64,000 nt of DNA, from NCBI GenBank assembly GCA_029747015.1, contig JAKOGI010000023.1, positions 426,501 to 490,500 of the forward strand, in the 5' to 3' direction. The notes beneath the pieces were generated by a model. The model saw only the letters and a list, made by a program, of their open reading frames with translations. It made no database searches and was not told the origin of the DNA. Shown piece by piece: positions 35,336-46,063 of this stretch; position 1 is the stretch's first letter, and each line of letters begins with the position of its first letter. A program made the position numbers and the translations under genes. Source of the DNA: Carnegiea gigantea. Its lineage: Eukaryota; Streptophyta; Magnoliopsida; Caryophyllales; Cactaceae.

Positions 35336-36480
35336 TCGACTAAGTTCAAGTAATGGTCAAAACTCTCTAATTAAACTTTAATTATTTTTGTAAGCACGGT
35401 GGACCTCTAATCATAGAAAATATAGTATTTGTAGTATAAGCAGTAGATTGTGACAGGTAGTACCAAGTAAAATCATTATAAGAAGCAAAAACACTAAAGA
35501 TAATCATATTTGCATATTTGGGGCCACTTCTTAATTTTAGAAAGGTCTAGGTCAAAAAAATAAATATTTGTCTCCCTAAAGTTTTATAACCCAAACAGTT
35601 ATACCTCGAAAAATAATTACCCAAATCTACGTAGTCTCATAAACATTTATCTAAAAAAGTACGCCACAAAAATTATTGTAACAAAACTCAGTGGACCAAA
35701 AGGTAAATTTTTTATCATTTTTATTACTCATATGACACACACCTCCACATGGTAAAGAGAGAGGCAGGAGAGATAGAGAGGAAGAAGAAGGAAAGAAGAA
35801 GAAAACGAAGAAGGAGGAAGGGCTTGGGTGTGAAGAAGGAGACCTATCTCACTTCTTGTGCTTACATTTAGCTTCCTCTTAATTTTTCAAAATTCAAGTG
35901 GGTAGCTCTCTCCCTAGATTGTACTAATTTCAAACTAAATTGATTTTTTGGTTTATGGTAAATGTAGGTGAAATTGAGTAATCCTTAGATTTTATATGGT
36001 TGAATTTAGCACTTATTAGTAGATTATGGACTTGGAGTTCAAACTTAGGATTTTGTTGCGAATTTGGGGATTTGGAGGTTATGGTGGTGTTTGAAAAGGA
36101 AACTATGATAATGTGAGCGTATTTATAACCTTTTTGGTAGGCTCATGAGTTTTACATGCCGATTTGTAGGATTTGTGCAAATAGACATAGGGACCAGAGA
36201 CATTGGTTGTGTATGACCTAATAAATGTGGAAATTTGAAGTTAAAGGGGGTTGGGGCTGTTTCAAGGAAAAAAGAAAGGAAAAAAACGGTGGAGACGAAA
36301 AAAGGAAAAGAAGCGAGCGTATACAAGTATTCACGAAACTATCTCATGTTTTGTGGGGGATGCTTGCAAAGTATGAGTAAACCTTACCAAATAGAGGCTC
36401 GTTTGAGTTATGAGATTACTATTCCATTAATCGTCTTTTAATGAGGTTTTGACACGGATGTCAGGTCAAGAAACTCTAAA
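35336..36480. other. Intergenic sequence with a polypurine block
   Basis: I recognise no gene here. A strongly purine-rich stretch (gag/gaa/aag runs) lies at about 35755-35825. The general look of 35400-36480 (a purine block, then an AT-rich tract, then a GC-richer stretch) resembles the middle of a Tekay-type LTR, but no boundaries were found. Confidence 0.35.
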
Positions 36481-36481
36481 A

Positions 36482-36516
36482 GGGATGGGTGGGGGGGGGA
36501 GAGAGAGAGAGAGAGT
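36482..36516. repeat. Poly-G / GA microsatellite
   Basis: A run of about ten G is followed by (GA)n. It is simple-sequence repeat only. Confidence 0.9.
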
Positions 36517-36718
36517 TGCTTTAATTAAAGTGTTAACAATGGTCATGTGGTGATAGGCAACTCCATAGGTTATGTAGTGAGAATCAAGAAAGAGAGCTAT
36601 GTTTGAAGATTAGTAGAAGCTCCTTCTTTTACATTAAGTAGTTTGTAGTCTTGTAATACATTCACATGGCTCTTTCAAAACATCTATATCATACTTGTGG
36701 TGCTTCATCAAATGTTTA

Positions 36719-37402
36719 GGGGTTGCTCTTTCGTTGGTAAATCTCATTTTACTGACTTCAACCAACTTTAGCCAAGTCTAACCAAAGAATTCCAACTTCA
36801 ACTAACTTCAACTAACTTCAACGCATTTCAACCAACTTTAATGCATCACCTTCAAATTTTTCACTATTTGTAAATTATTATATGAAAATTAATTATGTTT
36901 TTTAAAAAAAAATACCCCGTAGTAATTTTTTGCGCTGTTGTATTGAAGTAGTAATTTATAAATTATTATGTAGAAATTATATGTATAAAAATTTCCTTAC
37001 TAGATACAATAAAAAATTTCATAAGTAGTTTTTGTTTTTGATGCAAAATGCCATAAATAATTTAAAAGTTGTTAACATATTAATATTTATAAAAACACTT
37101 AATAAATTATTAAAACAAATGCATGCAATAAATTTAACAAATTTTAGTTACTTTTTAAATTATGAGAAATAGTATGCCAATACTAAATAAAAAAAATATT
37201 CACACTCTTTTACATTAATCAACTTCTATCAATCATACCAAACAAATATACTAACTTCTTCTAACTTCAACTCATTTCAGCCCACTTCAACCCACTTAAA
37301 GAAAAAAAATGCTAATTTCAACACACTTTAACCTAATTCTACCAAGCTCAATGAACTTCACCCATTTACTAACCTATATTTCCCAACAAAAAGAATAGGC
37401 CC
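36719..37402. mobile_element. Tourist/PIF-Harbinger-like MITE, copy 1
   Basis: This is the 5' member of the duplicated pair. Its left terminus is decayed (ggggttgctctttcgttgg) but its right terminus (aagaataggccc) is intact. The flanks are TTA on the left and TAA on the right. It has no coding capacity. It is rich in acttcaac repeats near both ends. Confidence 0.75.
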
Positions 37403-37592
37403 TAAATTACTGTCTTGATGATGTCTTGTGAAATGGGTCGAATGCAAGATTAAGATCATAGCAAGTCCTCCATGTATAATCTTGTACTATTAGGAGCTCC
37501 TTTTACATTAAGCAGTTGCTAGTCTTGTAATGCATTCACATGACCCTTTTAAGACGTCTACATCATACTTGTGATGCTTCACCGAACATTAA

Positions 37593-38287
37593 GGGCCTGT
37601 TCTTTTCGTTGGTAAATCCCATTTTACTAGCTTTAACCAATTTGAATCCACTTCAACCCACTTCGACCAACTCTAACAAAAGAAGTCCGACTTCAACCAG
37701 CTTTAATCCACTTCAACCAGTTGTAACCCATCTCCTTCAAAATTTTTACAATCTATAAGTTATTATGTGGAAATTAATTATGTTTCAACAAAAAAAAAGC
37801 CTCTAGTAATTTTTTTTTGGTGTTGTTGTATTAAAGTAGTAATTTATAAATTATTACGTAGAAATTATGGGTATACAAGTTGTTTAAATAGGTACATTAA
37901 AAATGTCATAAATCGGTTTGTTTAATGCACAACACATCACAAATAATTTAAAAGTTATTAATGTATTAATATTTACAAAAACACTTAATAAATTATTAAA
38001 ACAAATGCATTGCAAGAAATTTACCAAGTTTTAGTTACTTTTTAAATTATGAGAAATGTTATGTCAAGAACTAAATAATAAAAATATTCACTTTCTTTTA
38101 CATTAATAAACTTCTATCCATCATACCAAAAATATACCTACTTCTTCCAACTTCAATCCACTTCAACTTAATTCAACCCACTTCAATAACAAAATACCAA
38201 CTTCAACGTACTTCAACCCACTTCTACCAATCTCAACCAACTTCATCCACTTTCTAACCTATATTTCCCAATGAAAAGAATAGGCCC
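37593..38287. mobile_element. Tourist/PIF-Harbinger-like MITE, copy 2
   Basis: It is 695 bp. The left terminus gggcctgttcttttcgttgg is matched by the inverted right end gggcctattcttttcattgg (18 of 20). TAA flanks both sides (37590-37592 and 38288-38290), the 3-bp duplication typical of PIF/Harbinger. The interior is AT-rich and non-coding, and the subterminal parts carry many acttcaac(c) repeats, possible transposase-binding sites. It would need an autonomous Harbinger transposase, and none is in the window. Confidence 0.85.
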
Positions 38288-38376
38288 TAAATTGTTTGTC
38301 TTGATAATGCCCTGCGAGATGAGTCGAATGCAAGATCAAGATCACAGTAAGTCCTCGATGCGTAATCTTATACTAT

Positions 38377-40260
38377 ATAATGCCATGTTCCAAATATATG
38401 TTGGTGCTTTAGAAATAGTGTGTTCATATTGCCCATGGCTATTATGTCCTTATGAAGTTCTTGAAATTATTATGTTTTCTAAACAAAGTTGATTCAATAG
38501 CTAAAAATTTCGAAAGGAAAAATCTCTTGTGGAAGTTTTGTGTTCCGCCAAATTGTTGTTTATGGAAAGATGGTGTGTTGTTGTGAATGATTTGAGGGCC
38601 ATCCTTCCCAAACTCATCTTCAGGATTTCAAAAATATTAACCTACAAATTTTAGGTTTATCATACCTTGACTAGAATAAAGTACGTCGTAGACTTTAGCG
38701 TGTCCGGAGAATTTCAGTGCCTAGCAGGCATGAGTTTATTGAGAAAGAACTGTACATTAGCAGTCATTATATTCCCTAAGAATGAGTTTTGTTGCAAATA
38801 AGTGAAGTGCTGCGATTTCATAAGGGTTTCAACCCAAACAGTGTTTTAAGAGGGTTTTCAGTTCTATTCAGCTCAAATTAAAATTATGCTTTCTATCTAT
38901 TTGCATGTGGTTTGCAAGCAAGTGAAAGAAAATGATTTGTATAGTGTAAATGAGATACTTTTATCAAGCTTCTATTTAGCCTCAAATAGAACAAGAGTTT
39001 TAGTTTCGTTCTGCTAAAAGTTCGAAAAAGTGATTTTTTACCCCCACTCATACACTACTAATATTATGTGTAAATGTTTTTGATTTAAAGGGTGATAGTT
39101 ATCCACTAATAGTGTGGTTGCTTACCCCCTCCACTTTTTCCCCTTTTCCAAGTTCAGAGACACTATAGTCTTTGTGGGACAATGCTTTTTATTGACAATC
39201 CATGAATTGGGGATGTTGGCTGCCTATGTTATTTTTAAATGCTCCCTGTACAATCTGGTTTATTGTAGAGCTTTATGTTTTGAACTTATAATGCTATAAA
39301 ACATTGTTAGCTTGGCTCCATTGACATCCTTAGGGTTAACGCCACCTGCCCCTGCCCTGCACATGTTATAACACTTTCTTAGGTGTTGTAGTGCTGATTT
39401 AGTACCTCTACTGTGTAACCTATGGGTGCTTTGTTTCCTTTATTTAAAATTGCTCAGTAGTGGCTCATTAATAGGTGATAAGTATTCTGAGTGAATAGCT
39501 CATAGAGGAAGTGTCATGAATGGCTCTAATGATATGTTCACTAGTTGAACACATTCTAGACTTTGTTCAGTGCGACTGTTGAAGTGGGACCTAATGAATT
39601 GTTTTAAAAAATTACCTAGTTTCTTTCCTAATTCCTAAGTAGTTTAGAGTTAGTTTTAATCTTAATTTAGCCTTAAGGATTTCATAATGGAGTCTTGGTG
39701 ATAAAGTATTCCTCCAGTGAAGGAGGGATGTTGCATTTGGTGGTCACAAAGTCATAGGTGGCATCATAATATGTGATATACTTGGATTGCCTAAAAGAGT
39801 GTGACTTATGTGTGATTCATGATTATTCTCATGCTTTATGAGCACATGTTTATGTGTTTAATGCCATAGTTAGGATGGAATTCGACCTTAGCCACTATGT
39901 TTTTATGCCCTTTTGGATGACGGTGTAGAAAAATGCCTTATTATGGAGATGCATTGAAACCTTCAACTGTTGGTGTCCGGAGCACCTTATACCTGACTAT
40001 TGAATTGATATCAGCCTTCGAGAGTCAATCGACTTTACCTAGAGTGAGATGGTGAACGTAACTTCCTTGGCCTTGTTGAGCCTCAGCTCAATAATCTACG
40101 TGGCCTGCTTATGGACGAGTTATTCCAGGGGGACGACAAGGGAGGATAGTATTTGAGAATCGGTAGATGATATACCGTTTTTATCTAGTCTCCTAAGTCA
40201 TGAGATGTAGGATGGTAATTTATCTGTGGGTATAACGGGTAGACGCTCATGGGTTATAGT
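38377..40260. other. Intergenic sequence, no gene recognised
   Basis: Only short stop-limited frames occur (for example 39114-39299). Part of 39750-40260 has the GC-richer look of Gypsy LTR sequence and precedes a gag remnant, so it may be a decayed LTR. No repeat partner lies in the window. Confidence 0.4.
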
Positions 40261-40329
40261 ACCCTAGGGGTTGAGAAAGCACCATGGCTGGCATGCTCGA
40301 GCTAAAAGAAGAAGAGGATTACATATAGC

Positions 40330-41110
40330 TTTTACCTATCATCCAACTAATAGAGTGAATAGTATCGAAGAATTGACCAATCTGCTGTGGATGACCCCGA
40401 GGATATAGAAGTAGAGGAATACGTCTAATATGAGGCTAGCTCCTCAGGTGAAGAGTAAGTGTCTCCGACCTTGATGATGTAGAGTGATAGGAGCACTTAA
40501 TCCTACCTACATTACGGTAGACTACCTTTGTAAGATGTGGCAGATATACCTAACTAGCTTGGAATCCAAACTTTGATTAAGATTAACAACACAGGTGGTA
40601 GTCATTCTGTGACTATAAGTCAAAACGTTTGTAAGTAAGCCGCTTACTGGTACGGTAAGCACCTGAACTAATTGTATCTCCTTATCTGTGTATGGTGTAT
40701 GAATGCTACTAGTGTCTTATGGTTAATTAGTATGTTTGTGTGACTATTCAAATTGACATATGCATTGGATTGATGTTTGTGAATGAATTACTAAGAATGT
40801 GACGTCTAACTCAAATGGAGCTAAGTAGTGTTGTATCCGTGCATGTGTACCAATGTGAGTAAATGCCATGTAAGAGAACACGCCTATTGTCTTTTCTTCA
40901 GCTAACAACCATGGACATGGTTTCAATAAGATAAAACCCCCAAAATTAGAAGGAGGGCCTAGCCCATTACTTTATGAGGAGTAGCTAAGGAAAATGCAAA
41001 ACGTGTTTCCTGTGATGAAGTGTCTTGAGGGATATGTGTTTCAGCGGGTCACCCATCAATTTAAGAAGGAAGTAGAATATTGGTGGGAAATTATTAAGTT
41101 AAGCTAAGTC
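40330..41110 (+). pseudogene. Ty3/Gypsy gag remnant
   Basis: An acidic segment with VDDPEDIEVEEYV near 40390 is followed, after stop-rich sequence, by a clear Gag core in one frame from 40922. That core has FNKIKPPKLEGG, then LRKMQNVFPVMKC and FKKEVEYWWEIIK. The spacing (PPK..G...L..M..F..M.C......E..YWW) is that of retrotransposon Gag in Tekay-like and related elements. A TAG at 40982-40984 interrupts it where a Trp is usual. No protease or pol follows; a solo LTR of the opposite orientation begins at 41403. Confidence 0.6.
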
Positions 41111-41402
41111 ACGGTCAGTTTGGGTTGACCCTTTTAATCAACTAGTCAATTTCATGTTAGCCTTATAAATAGTTAAGATCCATTTAAAATTGAAAAATAT
41201 CATGTTTAGCTAAACGATCAAAGCGTGTTGACTTCGGATCGAAATCAGTTCATTTCATTTAAGTTTGGGTTTCTCTCAGTATCTTTAGGTCCGATTTAGG
41301 TCAAGTTACCATATCAGGTTAGACCTCCTTAGCTCTACTATTAAGCACCGTGAGGGAAAGCAACCCTTAGCATGGGCTCAACCCATATCCTAGGTTAGCA
41401 GT

Positions 41403-44353
41403 TGTAACCCCCCTAATTAAGCATGTTTCATTATTTGCAATCGTTATTCTGATTCCCTCAACTATAACTGATAAACCCAATGACTGGGCATTACCGCCGC
41501 CCCAACTGGACAAGCTTGCTATGAATGTGCTAGAGTTAACATAGTTAGGCATACTTCAACCATATACATTGACTTATTAGCCAACACAGGTTTATACACT
41601 ATAGTAAAGCAATTCATCACAGAGCTTACACCTTTATACATTAAGGATTACAAAATACGGCTCTAAAATATGCGTGGTCTATATCACTGTTGACTCATCT
41701 AAGTTTCCCTTGCTTACTTATTCTCTTCAGCTGACTTGCTGTCATGCTCTTCAGTTGATTTGCTAGCATGAGGGTAATTCACTGAGCATTTACCTAAAAC
41801 AAAACTTGAAAGCATCTTGAACTATGAGCCGAAGGTCTGTACATGCATTCCTGTATTGTTAAATGATCATTGCATAAATTGGTTGGACGCCTGCTTTGCA
41901 GTTCATTTTAAATTAAAACAGTGAATGAGATGAATGTAAACTACATTACTAGTCACTATCTAATAGTGAACCCCTTGATGCTGTTATGATCTATAGACAA
42001 GGGTATACCTACCAAGCCGATCGGAGACCTTGCTTGAAGCCGTGCGGGTAACTGGAGGGCGAATGCCCTATAGATGATAGCTGGTGGGGTCACTCATTAA
42101 GTGATAAATCATTATATAACTAATTCGTTGATATACTTATCAAAACGTTATAATTTTGATAAATATGCATTGAATTCTGAAGGTGTAGGCAATAAATGTA
42201 CCTAAAGTCCTTAAAATGCAATGTCACTTGATAATACTAATGCACAATGAGAAATGATAGACTAGGCCTGGTTCTGCTTGAAAAATATAATTGTAAACAT
42301 ATGGAGTTAGTAAACTGCATTCGTTCCCACAATTTGTAACTTTAGTAGAAATTTGATATTCAAAATTCATTAGTAACGCATATGATTCAATATAAGATGA
42401 GTTACACCAACATGACTTAAAAACGAAATAAATTAAGGTAATTTAACTCAAGGTAAAATAGTGTGGAGCAAAATTGATCAAAATAGAATAATTGCAATTA
42501 TGAATGGAAAGCTTTGATGGTTACAAATGGAATATGGGTTTTTTGATACTTCTGAGATAGATAATAATGGTTTAAGGCTAAGAGGAATGTAATAAATCAC
42601 ACCAACTAGGCTCGATAACCACTATTCTTGAGTCTTAATTCTTTTGATTTCTCAAATTTCATTCTCATACCCATTTAACTCATCAAACTCTTTAAACTTT
42701 GCATTTTCATCACAATAATCATAATTATTTAGAAACTTTCGATCAAGCTCCCACATTACTTGTTCACCATCTCGCAATATTTTAACACCGTTTCAAGGTT
42801 CACCTTAGAAAACTCATATCTTTAACTCTCAACCTCTAATTAAGACCTAAAATTCCAATATGAAAAGCTTAAGAAATCCTACAACACTTTCATTTATAGT
42901 GCAAAATCCAACTACTACAACGCGGTTCTTAAAATTGGACTTAATCGCAACTGTGCCCAGCTTAGGTCTATCCTGCGCAGTCCTAGTAAAACAACCATAT
43001 CTTTTTCCATAGGGCTCGGAATGAGGTGATTCAAAAGAAATTTTGAAGATAGCTCATTGATCTATCTACCCACAAAAACTACCAATTTTATCATGACCCA
43101 AACAGTGCCTATTTGCTCCCAAACATACCCCTATTTTTAGTCTGTTCACAACCTACTGTCCTTGTTTTCACCCCTTATTTTCCATATGATTTCCCTCTAA
43201 AATCAGTCTTAAGTTGTGTGAACAATAGTTGGTGCTTCTCATCATTTTACATAACCATTTTGCCTCAAAATAATTCCTAGTTATCTTTACATATGTCCTT
43301 CAATTCCTCTCTTTACAAAATCACTCCAAACACGACCATAATTACCTTTGCTTGCATAAATGAGCAAATGAACCACTTTTAAATCAATTGAAAAATTTCC
43401 ATAATTCACCCCTTCATGCAAAAATCCCACCAAGCCATTTTTTTTTTAAACTTAAAACACATCCAATGCTCATTTTACACTAAGGTTTATACAAATAACA
43501 TGCTTGATGCAACGAATAATCCAACCCATGCATAATCACCAAACCCTAGCTTATATCTGATATAAAACATTGGTATCTCACCTCAAGATCACCAAACACA
43601 CCATCATCATCATCAATAGGTTTAAAGATTACCAAATCAAAGATGAAACAATCAAAATCCAACACCCTAACTTAAGCTGGCATGATCATGGACACCTCTC
43701 AAACCTAGCACGCTTTAAGCTCATCCAATGAATTAAAAACATCAAAATAACCCTTGATTCTACCAATCAAACATGAGCAACAACCAAAACTAACACAAAC
43801 AAACAAGAATTAGGACCAAAAATCAACAAGGTAGAGTTAGGGTTTACTCACTTTGAACTAGAAAAAGGAGGAGAGAGAAAGAGGAGTGTTGCTTGCTTGC
43901 TTGATATTTTGAGTCTTTTACTTGGATGAAAATGATCTAAGTTTTACTTGATTGAGTTTATATCTAGCAAAAGTAGCTAAAGCTAATGAAAATTAAACAC
44001 ATTCAATGGTGCTTAGTCAAGTAAAATGAAGTAATACCTTGTTGGCCCAAAATTAGGCCAAAATGAGGTTGGGTACGAAAAATACACTTTATGTGATTGA
44101 AATTTTTCGTAGGTTGAAATTAAATTTTTTTTTATGCTATGAAAAATAATTTGACCTCATAAACCATATTTATCATGGCCTACTATCGATTCACTTGAAA
44201 TTTTATGATAATTAAAATCTGAATTGCAAAGTGGAGACCCAAATGAAAATTTTCCAACCGGAATGATTAAATGCGATAATTAAATGTGAGAGGAAAAAAA
44301 TAAAAGCACGACTTAATCAAATAAATAAACATGATTTTGGTCGGGCTATTACA
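41403..44353 (-). mobile_element. Tekay-like solo LTR
   Basis: The minus strand begins TGTAATAGCCCGACC at 44353 and ends GGGGGGTTACA at 41403. Its start and a middle block (around 42000-42120) are clearly similar to the LTR at 47952-50497 read on the plus strand. No primer site follows it and no polypurine tract precedes it, so it is a solo LTR. The flanks gcagt and ggaat match at 3 of 5, a weak duplication. At 2951 bp it is longer than the 2546-bp relative. No gene lies inside. Confidence 0.75.
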
Positions 44354-44404
44354 GGAATATACATATCCTGGGATAGTTATTTATAGTGCATAATATGCAT
44401 AGAC

Positions 44405-44715
44405 TTGGCGAATGGGTCATTCGGTTCAGGTACGAGTCGGATCAAGTTTGGGTTGGGTTATGTTCAGGTTAAGTGACATTTTGGGTTGCTTCGGTTTGGG
44501 TCGGGCATGGTTCAGTTCGGGTCAACCAATTTTTGATCAAATATGCTCGTCATGCCAAACCAAGAAACTTTATACAAAATTTTGGATCGGGTATGATTCG
44601 GTTTGAGTCAATTCGGTTTTCAAGTCCATTTTTGGGTGATCATATTTTGGATGTCAAGTCAGGCATGGGTCTGGGTCGTTCGGTTCAGATTTTGGGTCTT
44701 GGGTTAATTTTGCTA
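44405..44715. repeat. Degenerate TTCGGGT/TTGGGTCGG-rich repeat
   Basis: This is a G/T-rich block with many loose copies of ggttcgggt, gggtcggg and gggttcagg. Frames through it (44412-44739) reflect the repeat and are not genes. Confidence 0.75.
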
Positions 44716-45439
44716 GGCCTGATGCATAGCCCGAGCTAGATATATAAATATATCGACAATTTCATATGTATGTCCATGTCCCCCTCTAGTCATGTAGCAA
44801 AATGTGGTAGTTCCAAGCTAAATCAGATTTACTTCCACTACAGAATGTACACTGAGGTGTCCAGCTCTGCCCCTATCTATCTTTCATTCAACTAGTCATT
44901 CCGTCTGAGTAATGTACCATGTATAAAAGTATGCATGTGCAAAACTGAGTATGTACTACTATCACCGTTCGTAACTGTAAAAGGTGCATGCATTCCAACC
45001 ATCGATAGTTGAACACAAACAAACATAACCATCATACATGGCATCTGAAATTAAACATCACATACTGAAGCTTGTTTACACAAATGCACTGACAAAATGT
45101 TGTCGATTATGTAGCTAACCAACATCGGTAGGATAACTATCAATGAAGCACTTTCTTAAAAACACCAATGAAGCACTTTCTTTACATCCACCAACCAAGC
45201 AATGTGGCATCCTGAAATGATGTCATAGATACTGAAATCAAGTACACATCGTGAACAAGGCCAACCACACAGCCACTACAATACTTGTCACCCGAAACTG
45301 GTTTACTACCAACTTATACACATCTGATATTTGCAAGTCTTACCTTGATCTTGTTAGCCGCCTCTGTATATAGTTTCCATCAAGCAAATTCTCCACAGCG
45401 ACAACAACACCTGCCTCATCTGCATCAAAATCAGCTCGC
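44716..45439. other. Non-coding or highly decayed sequence before the MULE remnant
   Basis: No protein is recognised. The part nearest 45440 may be the 3' untranslated end of the MULE. A possible small duplication with atgaagcactttctt lies around 45142-45182. Confidence 0.4.
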
Positions 45440-46063
45440 AGATTCATTGACGTGTTTCAGTAGTGACCAACCTCTTCGCATTTAAAGCACCTCCTCATTT
45501 TGAGGCATTGCCTTTGAGATTTAATTCTCCTCTACCTTGTGGTGACCTTACAAATGTGGGTTTATTAGCAGAAGGATTCTTCAGTTATGTCCCTCATCCA
45601 ATGCTTCCCCACCAACAACCAGACCCGTGGCATTATCCACAGTTGCAGAATCATGTGTCTCCATTGGATGTATGCTGTCGATGTATATCGTATTTTAAGC
45701 TGCCATGTTGTAATAGTCGGTCACATGGTCACACACCCACATCTTTTGCTTGTCAATTACTATCATTACATGGGCACACAGCAACCCCTTCAATTGCCAC
45801 CACTTACAGCTACACGTTCTTTTGCAAAGTTCACAACTAAGCTTCCATTGTTTACAAAGAGCACACCATGCTCTTCAAGGGTTGTGTTAAACAACATTAC
45901 ATCTGCTACGGAATCAATGTTGGCAAGTGGCTTCCGCAGCTTCGTCTCAATCCTGTCACCTACGCCATTTTTCCACTTTTGCCACTCTGTCTTTCCCTTA
46001 TCAACTTTCAAACCAAGCTTCTGTATATTTCCACTCACTAGCCATGAGGTTGACATAGCCCTC
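45440..46063 (-). pseudogene. MULE (Mutator-like) transposase, C-terminal part
   Basis: The minus-strand frame 46056-45790 starts MSTSWLVSGNIQKLG and leads, after a frame change, into a SWIM zinc finger. The finger is CSC (45806-45814), WQLKG, then CAH (45770-45778), giving C-x-C...C-x-H. A conserved tail with SIHPMETHD follows. Further on, a zinc-knuckle-like CFKCEEVGHY is near 45460-45488 with its last Cys changed to Ser. SWIM plus C-terminal knuckle is the usual end of plant MuDR-type transposases. The upstream part continues at 47780 beyond the LTR insertion. Stops and frameshifts show it is dead. The catalytic DDE region is not in the window and should lie right of the Tekay element. Confidence 0.82.

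Larger units (their letters stand above)
36614..38376. repeat. Tandem segmental duplication carrying a MITE
   Basis: Unit 1 (36614-37490) and unit 2 (37491-38376) align end to end. Each has a left flank with gtcttgtaat(a/g)cattcacatg, then a MITE, then a right flank with gaatgcaagat. The period is about 880 bp. The MITE's flanks are duplicated with it, so this is a duplication of a locus and not two insertions. Confidence 0.88.

Noticed and set aside
36482..36516. Poly-G/GA tract as a regulatory site
   Set aside because: It is a simple-sequence repeat with no nearby gene; nothing supports a regulatory role.
44412..44739. Gly/Trp-rich frames
   Set aside because: They arise from the GGGT-rich degenerate repeat.
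45790..46056. Host gene of unknown function on the minus strand
   Set aside because: Reading past the frame change shows a SWIM finger and MULE transposase tail, so it is transposon-derived.
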